In this document: positions 1 through 9,908 of the stretch, one piece after another
Layout of the letters: each line of letters starts with the position of its first letter
Numbering within the stretch: position 1 is the stretch's first letter
Source of the DNA: Nitrospirota bacterium
GTDB taxonomy: Bacteria; Nitrospirota; Thermodesulfovibrionia; Thermodesulfovibrionales; UBA9159
Direction: 5' to 3'
Length of the DNA stretch: 64,000 nt
Assembly: GCA_021790195.1 (NCBI GenBank)
Contig: JAJYIF010000009.1
Coordinates: 1 to 64,000, forward strand
Program-made: the position numbers and the translations under genes
The notes under the pieces: generated by a model
What the model was told of the DNA's origin: nothing
The model's database searches: none
What the model saw: the letters and a program-made list of their open reading frames with translations, nothing else

Positions 1-901
1 CTGAAACCACCGTATTTGTCCAAGCAAGGTTGAAGGTCGTGGCCGCGCAGGTTGCGCTGTCATTATTAGTTACAGTCAACGTATAGCTTACCGACGTGCC
101 CTGTGTCACATTCTGAGTGGTTGGGCTAATGGAGACTGTGGGGGCATTCCGGGTGCAGGAGGCACCCTTAAAAGTGGCTACCGCCCCAGCCCAGGTTTGG
201 GAATTATTCGTTTGAGGCTGGGCATTTGCGGTTCCCGTACTTGAAACGATCTGGCTTGTGTAATATGTCGTGTTGTTGTTTGATTGGGCCTGAGTGCCGG
301 CGCTCCAGTTGCCGCCCGGCGACTGATAAGTATCCTGTGCCCTACAGCTAAAGCCGGCCACCCATAATTCATTGGCCTGACTTGTCGTGGATGTTGTGCC
401 GGAATTCTCAGTAGTACCTGACCCTGTACTGGAAGCCGTCCGGTCAAGAGGCGAGGTCGTGGTCACGCCTGAGTATTCGTAAATAACTGCTGAGGCAACC
501 ACCGAGCTGCTGAGGGTTATTGTGACCGTGTTGGTAGGTGACGAAATGTTCGCCGCATAAAATATTTGTGTGCGCTCGCCGTTGCCATTGCTCGATTGAA
601 TTGCAGATGTCCATGTCCCGCCGGAGCCTCCACTCAGACTTGCAGTGTACGAAGAAGACCTCCATCCTACAACTGCTATAAGGATATTCCCCGATGTCGG
701 GGTAGTTGAGAACGTGCATGTAACGCTGGTCGATCCGGAGCCGTTATTGCAGGTAGTGCTCTGGACACTCGCAATCGCCGCCTCTGCCGCTTTCGGTCCA
801 TTAATAGTGAAGATGCAGAAAATAATTGCAAAGGCCAGCGCAAGGCCGATCTTTGCCGGATATTCCCGCTTAGATTCTCGACTATCTATTGTCATTTTCA
901 T
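1..901 (-). CDS. Secreted Ig-like/NEW3-type surface protein (3' part outside window)
   Basis: The reading frame stays open from an ATG at 901 to the window edge, about 300 codons, so the C-terminus is missing. The start MKMTIDSRESK is followed by a hydrophobic stretch (about residues 17-35) ending in KAAEAA, which looks like a signal peptide. The rest is rich in Ser, Thr, Gly and Asn, as in beta-sandwich surface proteins. Near the cut end the pattern PTVSISPTTQNVTQGTSVSY resembles NEW3/Ig-like domains that often repeat in secreted proteins of this kind of bacterium. Function is unknown; a cell-surface or extracellular structural role is inferred. Confidence 0.75.
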   Translation of the reverse strand, partial: MKMTIDSRESKREYPAKIGLALAFAIIFCIFTINGPKAAEAAIASVQSTTCNNGSGSTSVTCTFSTTPTSGNILIAVVGWRSSSYTASLSGGSGGTWTSAIQSSNGNGERTQIFYAANISSPTNTVTITLSSSVVASAVIYEYSGVTTTSPLDRTASSTGSGTTENSGTTSTTSQANELWVAGFSCRAQDTYQSPGGNWSAGTQAQSNNNTTYYTSQIVSSTGTANAQPQTNNSQTWAGAVATFKGASCTRNAPTVSISPTTQNVTQGTSVSYTLTVTNNDSATCAATTFNLAWTNTVVS

Positions 902-1388
902 GCCTATCGTCCCGTGCTACTGATGAGGGAAACGTATTGTGGCCAATCCCTCTTTTTGTTAAAATGATAACACATTTATTCCTGCAATCTCAAATTTGCC
1001 TACCCCTCAGATAGAGAAGCAACAAGTATGCCAGTATTCCAAGAAGAGCAGATATTTATGGAAGATTCAATGCAATACAGCTTTTGTCCTTTAAATCGCA
1101 CGCGATGGGTGAAAACACGCTTGTTGGGCAATGGCATGTGCGAATTGGCGTAGGCGCGGGGATGACCGCAGAAAGGTTTCTTTCTATTGCGGAAAAGAAC
1201 AAAAAATGTTATCTTAGCAATGTCGGTGCGCCTTTTTCAGGGACGACCGTTTTCTTCTTTATATTTGGCTGATTAACGCGCTTGAAAAACTTCGTCCAGG
1301 GGGCTAAGATTGTAGGAAATGAGAGGCGGATGCCGATTTCTTGTTTGAGGGGACAGAAGGACCGGCAGTTTTTGTGCTTGAGAGACCA
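902..1388. other. Intergenic region between divergent genes
   Basis: This 487-bp stretch holds the leftward promoter at 964-993 and ends at the rightward sigma54 promoter. A 62-codon frame at 1084-1272 has no convincing ribosome site and no recognisable domain, so I do not call it a gene. Nothing else is evident. Confidence 0.5.
964..993 (-). promoter_or_regulatory. Putative sigma70 promoter for the Ig-like protein
   Basis: On the minus strand TTGAGA (988-993) and TATCAT (964-969) are separated by 18 bp, about 60 bp upstream of the ATG at 901. Seen in the sequence; activity is inferred. Confidence 0.45.
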
Positions 1389-1403
1389 TGGTACGATAAT
1401 TGC
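1389..1403 (+). promoter_or_regulatory. Sigma54 promoter of the NHL/cytochrome operon
   Basis: TGGTACG-N4-TTGC matches the -24/-12 consensus TGGCACG-N4-TTGC with one change. GG and GC are spaced exactly 12 bp. Transcription should start near 1415, so the upstream TTG at 1400 cannot be a translation start and the ATG at 1454 is preferred. An enhancer-binding regulator would be needed; none is in the window. Confidence 0.75.
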
Positions 1404-1453
1404 TTTTATTCAGATTTAGGAATTATGCGGTAAATTTAGGAGGGACGGGTAAA

Positions 1454-4400
1454 ATGAATCAATACATATTATTTATGATGCGGTCACTTCGGACCGGCAG
1501 GAAATCATCTTTTTTGATGCTCTCGTTCCTTTTGGGACTTTTTTTGCTTTTGTCTTATGGCCCTGCATTCGGCATGGGCTTGTCTTTCGGCGGGACAACC
1601 ACGACCACGCCTCCTTTCTCGGCAAACTACTCTTCTCTTATTTCTATCGGCGGGAGTCCTACAAGAATTGCCGTCGACAGCAAGGGCGTTCTTTACGTGT
1701 CACAACCCTCTTCTAAGAGCATTCTGAAGTTTTATCAAGACGGCTCTTCAGCTGGTTCTATTGCCGGCTTTAAGAATTCCGCGGGCGTTATGGGTCTGTT
1801 TCAAACACCCTTATCGGTCGCGGTCGACAGTTCCGGCTATGTATATGTTGGAGATTCTATGTCCGGCAAGGTCAGTGTGGGGACTGCGGATGGCCGGCTT
1901 GTCGGTGTGCTCGGTCGGGGCAACAGAGAATTCGTGATGCCGAACGACATCGCAATCGCTTCCAATGGGTGGATTTATGTGACTGACAGCAAAAGCAACA
2001 TTGTTAAAGTTTACAGCCCGGACGGAAGCGGCAACTATCCACTTAAGTTTTCCTTCGGAAGTCCCAATGATGTTAAGAGCAGCGTACAAGGCCAGTTTAA
2101 TTTCCCGACAGGCATTTGCTCGGATGACGTAAATCAAGAGATATATGTAGTTGACCAGTTCAATTTCAGGGTAGAGGTTTTTGACCGTAATGGTAATTTC
2201 AAGAGGACCTTCGGGGGTTTCACCTACGGGCAGGGAATTTATGTAGCAAACGGAAAAGTATTCGTAGCGGATTCTTATCAGGATGATGTGGCGGTCTTTG
2301 ATACGGCAGGGAGCTCTGTCGGTTATGTGGGGGGATATGACAACACTACCCCCGGGAGTTTATTCGGCCCTTATGATGTGATAATAGTCGGCGGCACACT
2401 TTTTGTCGCCAATTACGGATACGGTCAGATAGTCGAATTTAGCATCCTCGACCCCAAGGGCTTGAGTATTAGTCCTTTAACCTTAACGTTTACTGCTGAT
2501 GCGGGCGTTAATCCTTCAGGGCAGGCGGTCCAGGTAAATCCGAAAGTGTCGGGCAATACACCTTCGTGGACGGCAGCGGCATCCGGGCCGTTTACCATCA
2601 ACCTGGATTCTTTGTCCGGAAATGCCCCGGCAAGCGTGACCGCGAGTGTCGATGTGACAGGCCTTAATCCCGGGTCTTATACCGGTGTTGTAACATTCCA
2701 GGATGCCAGCGGCAACAGTTATCCCGTTACGGTGAACCTGACCGTGAAACAGCCCCAGATACAGCTCACGGTCTCGCCCACGACGCCTATCGCTTTAACA
2801 TATGAAGGCGGGGTCTTGACTTCGCAAGCGCTCTCAGTCAGCAGCACGGGAGGAAGCGTTTCCTGGACGGCGGCGGGCAATGCGCCTTGGCTTACTGTTA
2901 CGCCTGTTTCAGGAGCGAACACTCCTAATAGTGTCATGGTCGGCCTTAATCAGACAGAGGTCAACAAGCTTGCGGATGGGACGTATAACGCCTCTGTGAC
3001 GATAACAGCGCCTAACGCGACAGGCAGTCCCGCGACCATCCCGGTGACCCTTACAGTGGTGAGACAGAAGCTTCTCTCATCTCCGGGCAGTATAGACTTG
3101 TTCCATCAGGTGAACGGAGATCTTGAGAATACTTCCCTCTCGGTTTTGAGCAGCGAAGGCACATTGCAGTGGACTGGATCGTCCGATGCTGCATGGCTTA
3201 ATCTGTCCCCTGTGCCCATTACGGGCATAACTCCCTCTGTTATAACAGTTGCCCTCAATCAAGGCGCGGACACTTTGGCCGAAGGCAATTATACCGCCGA
3301 TATTACGCTGAATGCGACCAATGCGGTCAACAGTCCGGTAAATGTTCCTGTTACTCTTAGGGTTGTCGTCGGCGGCACGATCATAGTCAACATTTTGAAT
3401 ACCGATCTCAGTTCCGCGTCTTTCACTGTGACGGGAACTCTCTCCGACGGCTCAACAGTTACTTATAAGGAAACAGGCAAGACATGGAGGACCGATGAGG
3501 CAAAACCAGGCAGCTACGCAATACAGTTTGATTATATAAAAGGCTACCGGAGACCTGCCTCTAAGAAGTTCGATATAGAGACCGGCAAGTCGGTTACTAT
3601 TGATGCTCAGTACAAGCCGCTGCCCGTGGCAAACGTGATCGCTGCGGCTGAGGGGCCCGGTCCGATGAACCCGGCCACGGTAAGACTGCTCGACCTGCTT
3701 AATCTCAGCGGAAAGCCCATCAGCGAATTCCAGGCGTTCACTACAATGTACGGCGCAGAGGTCGCGATGGGAGATATAGACGGCGACGGTTCCGATGAAA
3801 TTATTGCTGCGCCGGGTCCCGGACCTAAGAACCAGGCTTATGTGGAGGTCTTCAGATATGATGGTTCTCTTGTCGCATCGTCCTTGCCGGTTCCGAAGAC
3901 ACTTTTCGGAGCGAACATTGCAGTAGGAGATATTGACGGCAACGGCAAGGCAGAGATAGCAATGAGCATTGTGGATTCAAGCGGTTCCAAGACCGTAATC
4001 GTCTATGCCTTTGACGGAAGCCAGCTGATCGAGAAGCTGAGGGTACCTGTAACGGGAGTGAGGTCGGCTGCAATTACGTATCCGGCTTCCATCGCCTTTG
4101 CAGATACGACAGGCGACGGGTGGTTAAAGCTGGTAGTTGCGAACATGGGTAATATAAGCGTCTATGCGTTTGATTCCACCATGTCATCGGCGTCGGTGAT
4201 TGCGTCCGTTACAACTAAAGCGCCGCCTGCCGACCTCATGCATCAATGGCATATCTCCGCAGGGGACCTGAACGGAGACGGCGTAGACGAAATCCTCATC
4301 GGGTCCGTTGACGCCCAGATCCCTCAGGACTCGGTTGTTCTTGAGTTGAAGGAAGACCTCAGCAATTCTCCCGGAGCCCTGTTGGTCAAGGCATTTGACA

Positions 4401-4600
4401 AGGGAAAATCGTCGCCAAGTCTTTCTTCGATGGACGTCAATGGAGACGGTCTCTGCGAGTTCCTTGCAGGGGCAGGGGCCCTTCCAACTAATGACCCCAT
4501 TTTGAAGATCTTCGATTCGGGCGGCAACCAACTGAACCAGGTGAAGGCGTTCGATGCTTCTAAATACGGCGTTAACGCGGCCTTCGGCGTGAAGAAATAA
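1454..4600 (+). CDS. Secreted NHL-propeller / BACON-like / FG-GAP protein
   Basis: Protein of 1048 aa, started at the ATG preceded by TAGGAGGGA. The longer frame from a TTG at 1400 overlaps the sigma54 -12 element. Order: signal peptide (about 1-45), NHL beta-propeller (about 50-330, repeated 'YVxDSxxxxVxVF' blades), three BACON/Ig-like domains (about 336-430, 435-534, 538-637), a PEGA-like domain (about 639-724), then FG-GAP-like repeats to the C-terminus. The FG-GAP repeats carry calcium-type loops such as DIDGDGSDE, DIDGNGKAE and DLNGDGVDE. It lies 9 bp upstream of a multihaem cytochrome, so both share one operon. NHL proteins often sit beside exported cytochromes; a scaffold or surface-display role is inferred. 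No catalytic residues recognised. Confidence 0.85.
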   Translation: MNQYILFMMRSLRTGRKSSFLMLSFLLGLFLLLSYGPAFGMGLSFGGTTTTTPPFSANYSSLISIGGSPTRIAVDSKGVLYVSQPSSKSILKFYQDGSSAGSIAGFKNSAGVMGLFQTPLSVAVDSSGYVYVGDSMSGKVSVGTADGRLVGVLGRGNREFVMPNDIAIASNGWIYVTDSKSNIVKVYSPDGSGNYPLKFSFGSPNDVKSSVQGQFNFPTGICSDDVNQEIYVVDQFNFRVEVFDRNGNFKRTFGGFTYGQGIYVANGKVFVADSYQDDVAVFDTAGSSVGYVGGYDNTTPGSLFGPYDVIIVGGTLFVANYGYGQIVEFSILDPKGLSISPLTLTFTADAGVNPSGQAVQVNPKVSGNTPSWTAAASGPFTINLDSLSGNAPASVTASVDVTGLNPGSYTGVVTFQDASGNSYPVTVNLTVKQPQIQLTVSPTTPIALTYEGGVLTSQALSVSSTGGSVSWTAAGNAPWLTVTPVSGANTPNSVMVGLNQTEVNKLADGTYNASVTITAPNATGSPATIPVTLTVVRQKLLSSPGSIDLFHQVNGDLENTSLSVLSSEGTLQWTGSSDAAWLNLSPVPITGITPSVITVALNQGADTLAEGNYTADITLNATNAVNSPVNVPVTLRVVVGGTIIVNILNTDLSSASFTVTGTLSDGSTVTYKETGKTWRTDEAKPGSYAIQFDYIKGYRRPASKKFDIETGKSVTIDAQYKPLPVANVIAAAEGPGPMNPATVRLLDLLNLSGKPISEFQAFTTMYGAEVAMGDIDGDGSDEIIAAPGPGPKNQAYVEVFRYDGSLVASSLPVPKTLFGANIAVGDIDGNGKAEIAMSIVDSSGSKTVIVYAFDGSQLIEKLRVPVTGVRSAAITYPASIAFADTTGDGWLKLVVANMGNISVYAFDSTMSSASVIASVTTKAPPADLMHQWHISAGDLNGDGVDEILIGSVDAQIPQDSVVLELKEDLSNSPGALLVKAFDKGKSSPSLSSMDVNGDGLCEFLAGAGALPTNDPILKIFDSGGNQLNQVKAFDASKYGVNAAFGVKK

Positions 4601-4609
4601 GGGGGTTAT

Positions 4610-6145
4610 ATGAGGTTTAGAAAATACAGCTTCATAATCAGCTTGCTCGGATTAAGTATTTTGGTCGTTTTTGGTTTAGCGCTTGCAAGCGATCCTCCCC
4701 ATACTACTCCGGAAGGTATAGGCTGTTCCAGTTGCCATGTGATGCATTCTCAGTTCGGCAACAGTCAAGGCCCGAGTCTGACCAAGGCGTCAAACGCCAA
4801 CCTGTGCATGAATAATTGCCATTCCATAGGCGGCGTTGCAAGTAACTGGCCGTTTTCCCCAACGGATCAAGCCGCTCCGGGAGTCTCGGGCACGTCCCAC
4901 CGCTGGGACGGCACGATGCCGGCAACGTCTAATGCCAATAACCAGTACGGCCTGAGGTCGGCCGCAGACGTGAAGAACCCCGCGATTGTCAGAATGCTTA
5001 ACAAATTCGGAAGTTGTTCAGTATCGACCTGCTATACGCAGCCTACCTGCGTTACTGCCGGATCCGCTTGTCTTGGTGGAGCTCAGTCTGGAACCTGGAC
5101 GTCCGGAGTTGTCTGTTCTACCTGCCACCAGCAGCACAACCAGATAGCTACTCCGTATGACGCATATTCATATAATTCATCGAACGGTGACCCCGGAGGG
5201 ACCGATACTACTTCGACGTGCTCTTCTACAACAACATTGACAGACAGCAACAAGACATGGTCCGTGAACCAGTGGAATTATTACACTTTGGTAATCACCG
5301 GACCAAGCAGCAGCGCCAATGTCGGACAGTCAAGAACAATTAGCGCAACCAGCGCGTCTTCCGTTACCGTTTCGTCGGCATTTCCCGCCTGTCTTTACGG
5401 CAATACTTACTACATTGTGAAGAACGGTTCCACCTGGGATTCCGGCACTGCCACCGGTGGTTCTCAGACTACACTGATTGACACTACCAAGTCTGCAAAT
5501 ACGGCTTGGAGCACCGTTAACGCCTGGGTCGGATACTATGTTAAGATGATTGGAGGCCTTTGTAACGGCCAGAGAAGGCATGTTACCGCTTACAACAATG
5601 CCACCTTCACCTTAACGGTAGATTCTTTCGATGCATGCAATGTGTCCGCAGGGGACCCTTATTATATTACGAGCGGAAGACACTATATGCGCGCAAACAA
5701 CGCATTAGATGATATGTGTGTGGATTGCCACTATTACAGGTCGGCTGCGGTGACGCAGACAAATGTCGAGACTTGGGATGGGAACGAGAAGAGTCATCCG
5801 GTCGGAAAAAATCTCAGTCAATATGATCCGACTAACAATCCGAACGGTGTCAAGGACGCCACGCAGTTCAATTCCACTCCTTTGGAGCCGGCATCCCAGA
5901 GCTGGGCGGCTCAAACGGGGACCCGCTACGAGCAGAATGCTATAGCTTACTGCAGCAATTCCGCTTATAGCAGCCAGAGCGCCTGTGTGACTGCTGGGGC
6001 GACCTGGTATCCGGCCAACTGGAATATTACGGGCAATATCAACGTCGGCATTGACGGGAAAATTGGTTGTCTCTCATGTCATAACGTACATTACTCAGAC
6101 TCGAATTCATCGACTGTAGATACGCCATCAGGTTACGCTCCGTAG
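4610..6145 (+). CDS. Secreted multihaem c-type cytochrome with tandem beta inserts
   Basis: Protein of 511 aa with a signal peptide (cleavage near ALASD, residues 25-28). Haem sites are CSSCH (39-43), CMNNCH (66-71, a CX3CH site), CSTCH (169-173), CVDCH (370-374) and CLSCH (487-491): five predicted haems. Between haems 3 and 4 are two related domains of about 75 residues (roughly 199-350), each with a pattern like TLxDxxKxW..N.W..YYV....G...GQ.R.I and ending in YYI. Extra cysteine pairs (for example CSVSTC, 'CVTAG') suggest disulfides. The Ser/Thr-rich linkers could be glycosylated. It is the second gene of the sigma54 operon, with AAGGGGG as ribosome site. A periplasmic or extracellular electron carrier is inferred. 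Confidence 0.88.
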   Translation: MRFRKYSFIISLLGLSILVVFGLALASDPPHTTPEGIGCSSCHVMHSQFGNSQGPSLTKASNANLCMNNCHSIGGVASNWPFSPTDQAAPGVSGTSHRWDGTMPATSNANNQYGLRSAADVKNPAIVRMLNKFGSCSVSTCYTQPTCVTAGSACLGGAQSGTWTSGVVCSTCHQQHNQIATPYDAYSYNSSNGDPGGTDTTSTCSSTTTLTDSNKTWSVNQWNYYTLVITGPSSSANVGQSRTISATSASSVTVSSAFPACLYGNTYYIVKNGSTWDSGTATGGSQTTLIDTTKSANTAWSTVNAWVGYYVKMIGGLCNGQRRHVTAYNNATFTLTVDSFDACNVSAGDPYYITSGRHYMRANNALDDMCVDCHYYRSAAVTQTNVETWDGNEKSHPVGKNLSQYDPTNNPNGVKDATQFNSTPLEPASQSWAAQTGTRYEQNAIAYCSNSAYSSQSACVTAGATWYPANWNITGNINVGIDGKIGCLSCHNVHYSDSNSSTVDTPSGYAP

Positions 6146-6165
6146 GAGTCTTTCTTTTCGGATGG

Positions 6166-7296
6166 CTACTTTTCGATCTCGCTCTTCAGAGCGGCTGCGA
6201 CAAACCTCACTTCTTCTTCCTTAAGTGAAGGGTAGAAGGGAAGGGAAATGGTCCTCTTGCCTATCTCCTCCGCCACGGGATAATCTCCCTCCCGGTATCC
6301 GAACCTCTCCTTGTAGTATTTGAGCAGATGGATGGGCTTGAAATTTACCGCCACTCCGATGCCTTTTTCCTGAAGCGACCATAGTAGTGGATCTCTTTTT
6401 TCGGCAGCGACAAGCACGGTGAAAAGATGCATTGCGTGCCTGGCGCCCGGGACAGTCGTCAGAGTCTCAACCCCTTCTATGTCCCTCAGAAATTCCTTAT
6501 AAACGTCCCAAACCTTCCTCCTGCGTTCCCACAGCGTATCTATCCTTTCGAGCTGACCTATAAGGAGCGCGGCATGGATATTGTCCATATTGTATTTCCA
6601 GCCCAAAAGGGGCATGTCGTATTGCTGGAAGCGCTTCGAATATCTTTCTGAAGCTCCCTTGTCAATGCCGTGGAGTCTCGACATCCTGACTGTTTCGGCA
6701 AGGGCCTCGCTGTCAGTGCATATCGCCCCTCCTTCACCCGAGGTAATATTCTTGGTCGCGTAAAAGCTGAAACAGGCGCTCTCCGAAAGCTGACCTGCTC
6801 TCACGCCGTCCCTTGAGGCCTCGACCGCGTGGGCCGCGTCTTCAATAATCTTGAGGTCGTATTTGTCAGCCACAGTCCTTATCTTCTTCATGTCGCACAT
6901 CTGACCGTATAAGTGGACGGGGATAATCGCCTTCGTCTTTTTGGTGACGGCGGATTCGATCAGGTCCGCGTTCATGTTGCCGGTCTCCTTCTCCACGTCC
7001 ACAAATACAGGCACTGCGCCTGCGTGAAGAACGGCGTTAGCTGTTGCACAGAAGCTCATCGGGGTCGTAATTACCTCATCTCCCGTGCCTATTCCGAGAG
7101 AAATCAGGCTCAGATGAAGGGCCGCCGTGCAGCTCGTAAGCCCCACGGTATGTTTCCTGCCCGAGTATGAGGAAAACTTCTCCTCAAACTCCCCGACCTC
7201 CTTGCCGGTCGTGAGGAACAGGGAGCGGAGGACGGCACTGACCCTCTCTATATCTGTTTCTTCAATACTGTGTCTGAAGAATTCTATTTTTCTCAT
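6166..7296 (-). CDS. DegT/DnrJ/EryC1/StrS sugar aminotransferase
   Basis: Protein of 376 aa, PLP-dependent fold-type I, near the usual family length. FYATKNITSGEGG carries the Schiff-base lysine; EDAAHAVEA and TSCTAALHLSL are the other cofactor-pocket motifs. The family makes 4-amino- or 3-amino-NDP-sugars from keto-sugars, with glutamate as amino donor; ArnB-like and PseC-like enzymes are close in length. The substrate cannot be told. It converges on the cytochrome operon and stands alone. Product likely feeds a surface glycan. Confidence 0.88.
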   Translation of the reverse strand: MRKIEFFRHSIEETDIERVSAVLRSLFLTTGKEVGEFEEKFSSYSGRKHTVGLTSCTAALHLSLISLGIGTGDEVITTPMSFCATANAVLHAGAVPVFVDVEKETGNMNADLIESAVTKKTKAIIPVHLYGQMCDMKKIRTVADKYDLKIIEDAAHAVEASRDGVRAGQLSESACFSFYATKNITSGEGGAICTDSEALAETVRMSRLHGIDKGASERYSKRFQQYDMPLLGWKYNMDNIHAALLIGQLERIDTLWERRRKVWDVYKEFLRDIEGVETLTTVPGARHAMHLFTVLVAAEKRDPLLWSLQEKGIGVAVNFKPIHLLKYYKERFGYREGDYPVAEEIGKRTISLPFYPSLKEEEVRFVAAALKSEIEK

Positions 7297-7433
7297 GACG
7301 GCATATTATAACTGAAATCCGGCGAGGGGAGCAGGCAATGATCTATGCAACAGTATTCCCTCAGTCCTCCTCTGCCCTTTGTGGCCCCAACCGTGATAAA
7401 GTAGTAGGAGGCTTTGTGAGGTGACATGATAGG

Positions 7434-9026
7434 ATGAATCCTGACATTACCGGGCAAAATAGAGGCATATTTGTTGCTGCATTAATAACAGCGCTCATAA
7501 CGTTTGCGGTTTATCTGCCCGCGCTGAGAAACGGCTTCGTCACGTGGGACGACAATGAATATGTCTATAACAATCTGAAGATCGGGAACCTCGATGCCGA
7601 TTTTGTCCGCTGGGCCTTCACTACCCCTCAGGTAGGCATGTACTCTCCGCTCACCTTGCTTTCGTTGGGTTTGGACTTTTTCCTTTGGGACCTGAAGCCG
7701 TCGGGATATCACCTTACAAACGTGGTCCTCCATGTCCTGAACACATTCCTTGTTGTCCTTTGTATTGCGCGAATTCTTCAGGTTGCCTCTCAGGCGGGAT
7801 ATTTGCGCCCCTTGTCTCCACGAAGAATGCTCATTACAGCCGGGGTAACGGGGCTCCTATTCGGCATTCATCCAATCCATGTCGAGTCTGTCGCCTGGAT
7901 ATCTGAAAGAAAAGATGTGCTATACACATTTTTCTTTCTCCTGTCCGTTCTGTCATATCTGCGCTATGCCGCCATAGAAAAAAAGGCGGTCCTCTTTTAT
8001 TTTCTGGCCCTCCTGACGTTTGCGCTTTCCCTGCTGAGCAAACCCATGGCTGTGACTCTTCCCGCAGTGCTTATTGTCCTCGACGTTTATCCGCTAAACA
8101 GGCTTTCGTTCAGCGCCGGCCTTGCAAAAGTTAAAAGAGTCATCCTGGAGAAATTGCCTTTTCTCTGTTTGAGCATCATCTTTTCGCTGGTGGCCGTTCG
8201 GGCACAACAGGCCGTGAATGCGATGATGGTCTCTGCGGAATTCGGAGCTCTTGAGAGACTTCTGACTGCTGCGAGGGCAATGGTCTTTTATCTTCAGAAA
8301 TTTTTCCTGCCGGTCCATCTCTCTCCCTTTTATCCGTTGTTTCTTCCTATAACCTTTACTGCGAAAGATATCGCAGCTCTTCTGGTCTTATTCGGTATTA
8401 CCTTATTCTGTGCCAGGGCCTGGCGAAAGAGCCGGGTCTGGATGATAGCGTGGCTTTATTATCTCGTTTCGGTGTTGCCGGTATCGGGCATTTTGCAGGT
8501 GGGCAGTCAGGCTGCCGCGGACAGATATGCATACATGCCTCTTATAGGTCCCATGGCCATGGTGGGGGCAGGGGTTGCATACGCTGTTGAAAAGGCCCTC
8601 GAACGTCCGGAGCGGGGTAAACTGAGGGCGAAACTGCTCATTGCTGTCATGGCGATTCTCTGTATAGCGCTGATCGTTATTGCCGAGGGACAGATAAGAG
8701 TCTGGAAGGACGGCCTTACGCTATGGGGCCGCGTTTTTGAAATCTATCCGAACAGTACGCCACCGGCTTATAGGGGCAGGGCCGAGGCCTATTATAGGGC
8801 CGGAGATTTCGAAAGGGCTGTTGCTGATTATACGGAGGCGATCAGGCTCGATCCCCTTGACTATCGTTCTTATTCATCTAGAGGTATAGTATATTTTGTA
8901 TCCGAGAGTTACGCTCTCGCCCTGGAAGATTTCAATAGGACACTGAGTATCGATCCGCGTGACAGAAGAGCTATTTATTACAGGAGTTTGATTTGCCGGG
9001 GGGATAAGTCGCCGGCCTGTTACTAA
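7434..9026 (+). CDS. GT-C membrane glycosyltransferase-like protein with C-terminal TPRs
   Basis: Protein of 530 aa with about 10-12 hydrophobic segments and two or three TPR units near 440-525 (RAEAYYRAGDFERAVADY; ALEDFNRTLSIDP). The first periplasmic loop has NGFVTWDDNEYV, and HPIHVESVAWISERKDVLY is a strong family signature. Both match the TMTC/DUF1736-like GT-C group, which uses polyprenyl-phosphate sugars. The acidic WDD is the likely catalytic or metal site (family knowledge). The GT2 gene 23 bp downstream probably supplies the lipid-linked sugar. Most similar in this window to the gene at 53442-55004. Confidence 0.85.
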   Translation: MNPDITGQNRGIFVAALITALITFAVYLPALRNGFVTWDDNEYVYNNLKIGNLDADFVRWAFTTPQVGMYSPLTLLSLGLDFFLWDLKPSGYHLTNVVLHVLNTFLVVLCIARILQVASQAGYLRPLSPRRMLITAGVTGLLFGIHPIHVESVAWISERKDVLYTFFFLLSVLSYLRYAAIEKKAVLFYFLALLTFALSLLSKPMAVTLPAVLIVLDVYPLNRLSFSAGLAKVKRVILEKLPFLCLSIIFSLVAVRAQQAVNAMMVSAEFGALERLLTAARAMVFYLQKFFLPVHLSPFYPLFLPITFTAKDIAALLVLFGITLFCARAWRKSRVWMIAWLYYLVSVLPVSGILQVGSQAAADRYAYMPLIGPMAMVGAGVAYAVEKALERPERGKLRAKLLIAVMAILCIALIVIAEGQIRVWKDGLTLWGRVFEIYPNSTPPAYRGRAEAYYRAGDFERAVADYTEAIRLDPLDYRSYSSRGIVYFVSESYALALEDFNRTLSIDPRDRRAIYYRSLICRGDKSPACY

Positions 9027-9049
9027 CGCCCTGTTATTAGTCGATAAAC

Positions 9050-9808
9050 ATGATACTGAATAAGAAATTGATCGTAGTGATGCCGGCATACAACGCCGAG
9101 CAGACTCTGCGTCAAACATTTGATGAGCTGCCTCATGAATATGTAGATGAAGTGATACTCGTAGATGATGCCTCTGTTGACCGCACGTCGGAGGTCGCCG
9201 CCGAGTTGGGCATTAAAACGATCATCCATCCTCAAAACAAGGGATACGGCGGGAACCAGAAGACCTGCTATCAGGAGGCCCTTGCGCGCGGCGCCGACAT
9301 AGTGGTGATGCTCCATCCCGACTATCAGTACTCTCCCCGGCTGGTGACAGCCATGGCCTCCATGATAGTATCCGGGCATTATGACGTGGTATTGGGTTCG
9401 AGGATACTTGGCGGCGGAGCTCTTAAGGGCGGGATGCCGCTCTATAAATATGCGGCGAACAGGTTTCTCACGCTTGTCGAAAACATCATGTTAGGCGCCA
9501 AGCTTTCGGAGTATCATACCGGATACAGGGCTTTCACCCGCCAGGTCCTTGAGACCCTGCCGCTCGGCGAGAATTCCGACGACTTCGTTTTCGACAACGA
9601 AATGTTGGCCCAGGCGATCTATTTTGGGTTCAGGATAGGAGAGATCAGCTGTCCCACAAAATACTTTAAGGAGGCCTCGTCGATCAATTTCAGGAGGAGC
9701 GTCAAGTACGGCTTCGGGGTCCTCTCAACGTCGATGAAGTATCTATTGCAAAAAGCGGGAATCGCTAATTCAGCGCTCTTAAGCAGGGGCGGCAGGAGAC
9801 TGAGCTGA
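9050..9808 (+). CDS. GT2 polyprenyl-phosphate sugar transferase (Dpm1-like)
   Basis: Protein of 252 aa, cytosolic GT-A fold. [15 protein letters not shown] and [15 protein letters not shown] are the nucleotide-sugar binding motifs. HPDYQYSP holds the acidic metal-binding motif at the usual DxD place. No C-terminal membrane helices, as in bacterial Dpm1-like enzymes. It follows the GT-C gene by 23 bp and is most simply its donor-making partner: NDP-hexose plus polyprenyl phosphate gives polyprenyl-P-hexose. Confidence 0.88.
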   Translation: MILNKKLIVVMPAYNAEQTLRQTFDELPHEYVDEVILVDDASVDRTSEVAAELGIKTIIHPQNKGYGGNQKTCYQEALARGADIVVMLHPDYQYSPRLVTAMASMIVSGHYDVVLGSRILGGGALKGGMPLYKYAANRFLTLVENIMLGAKLSEYHTGYRAFTRQVLETLPLGENSDDFVFDNEMLAQAIYFGFRIGEISCPTKYFKEASSINFRRSVKYGFGVLSTSMKYLLQKAGIANSALLSRGGRRLS

Positions 9809-9908
9809 ACCCTGACGCTGCATTCCGTCGGGCATGAAGACTGCCTGCCGGCTGGCCCGGCTGTGCCGATTATTTATGCAACTGCAAGGAAAACAAAGGA
9901 CGAGAAGA

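Noticed and set aside
1084-1272. 62-codon frame upstream of the sigma54 promoter
   Set aside because: No ribosome site, no domain, low-complexity hydrophobic end; likely chance.
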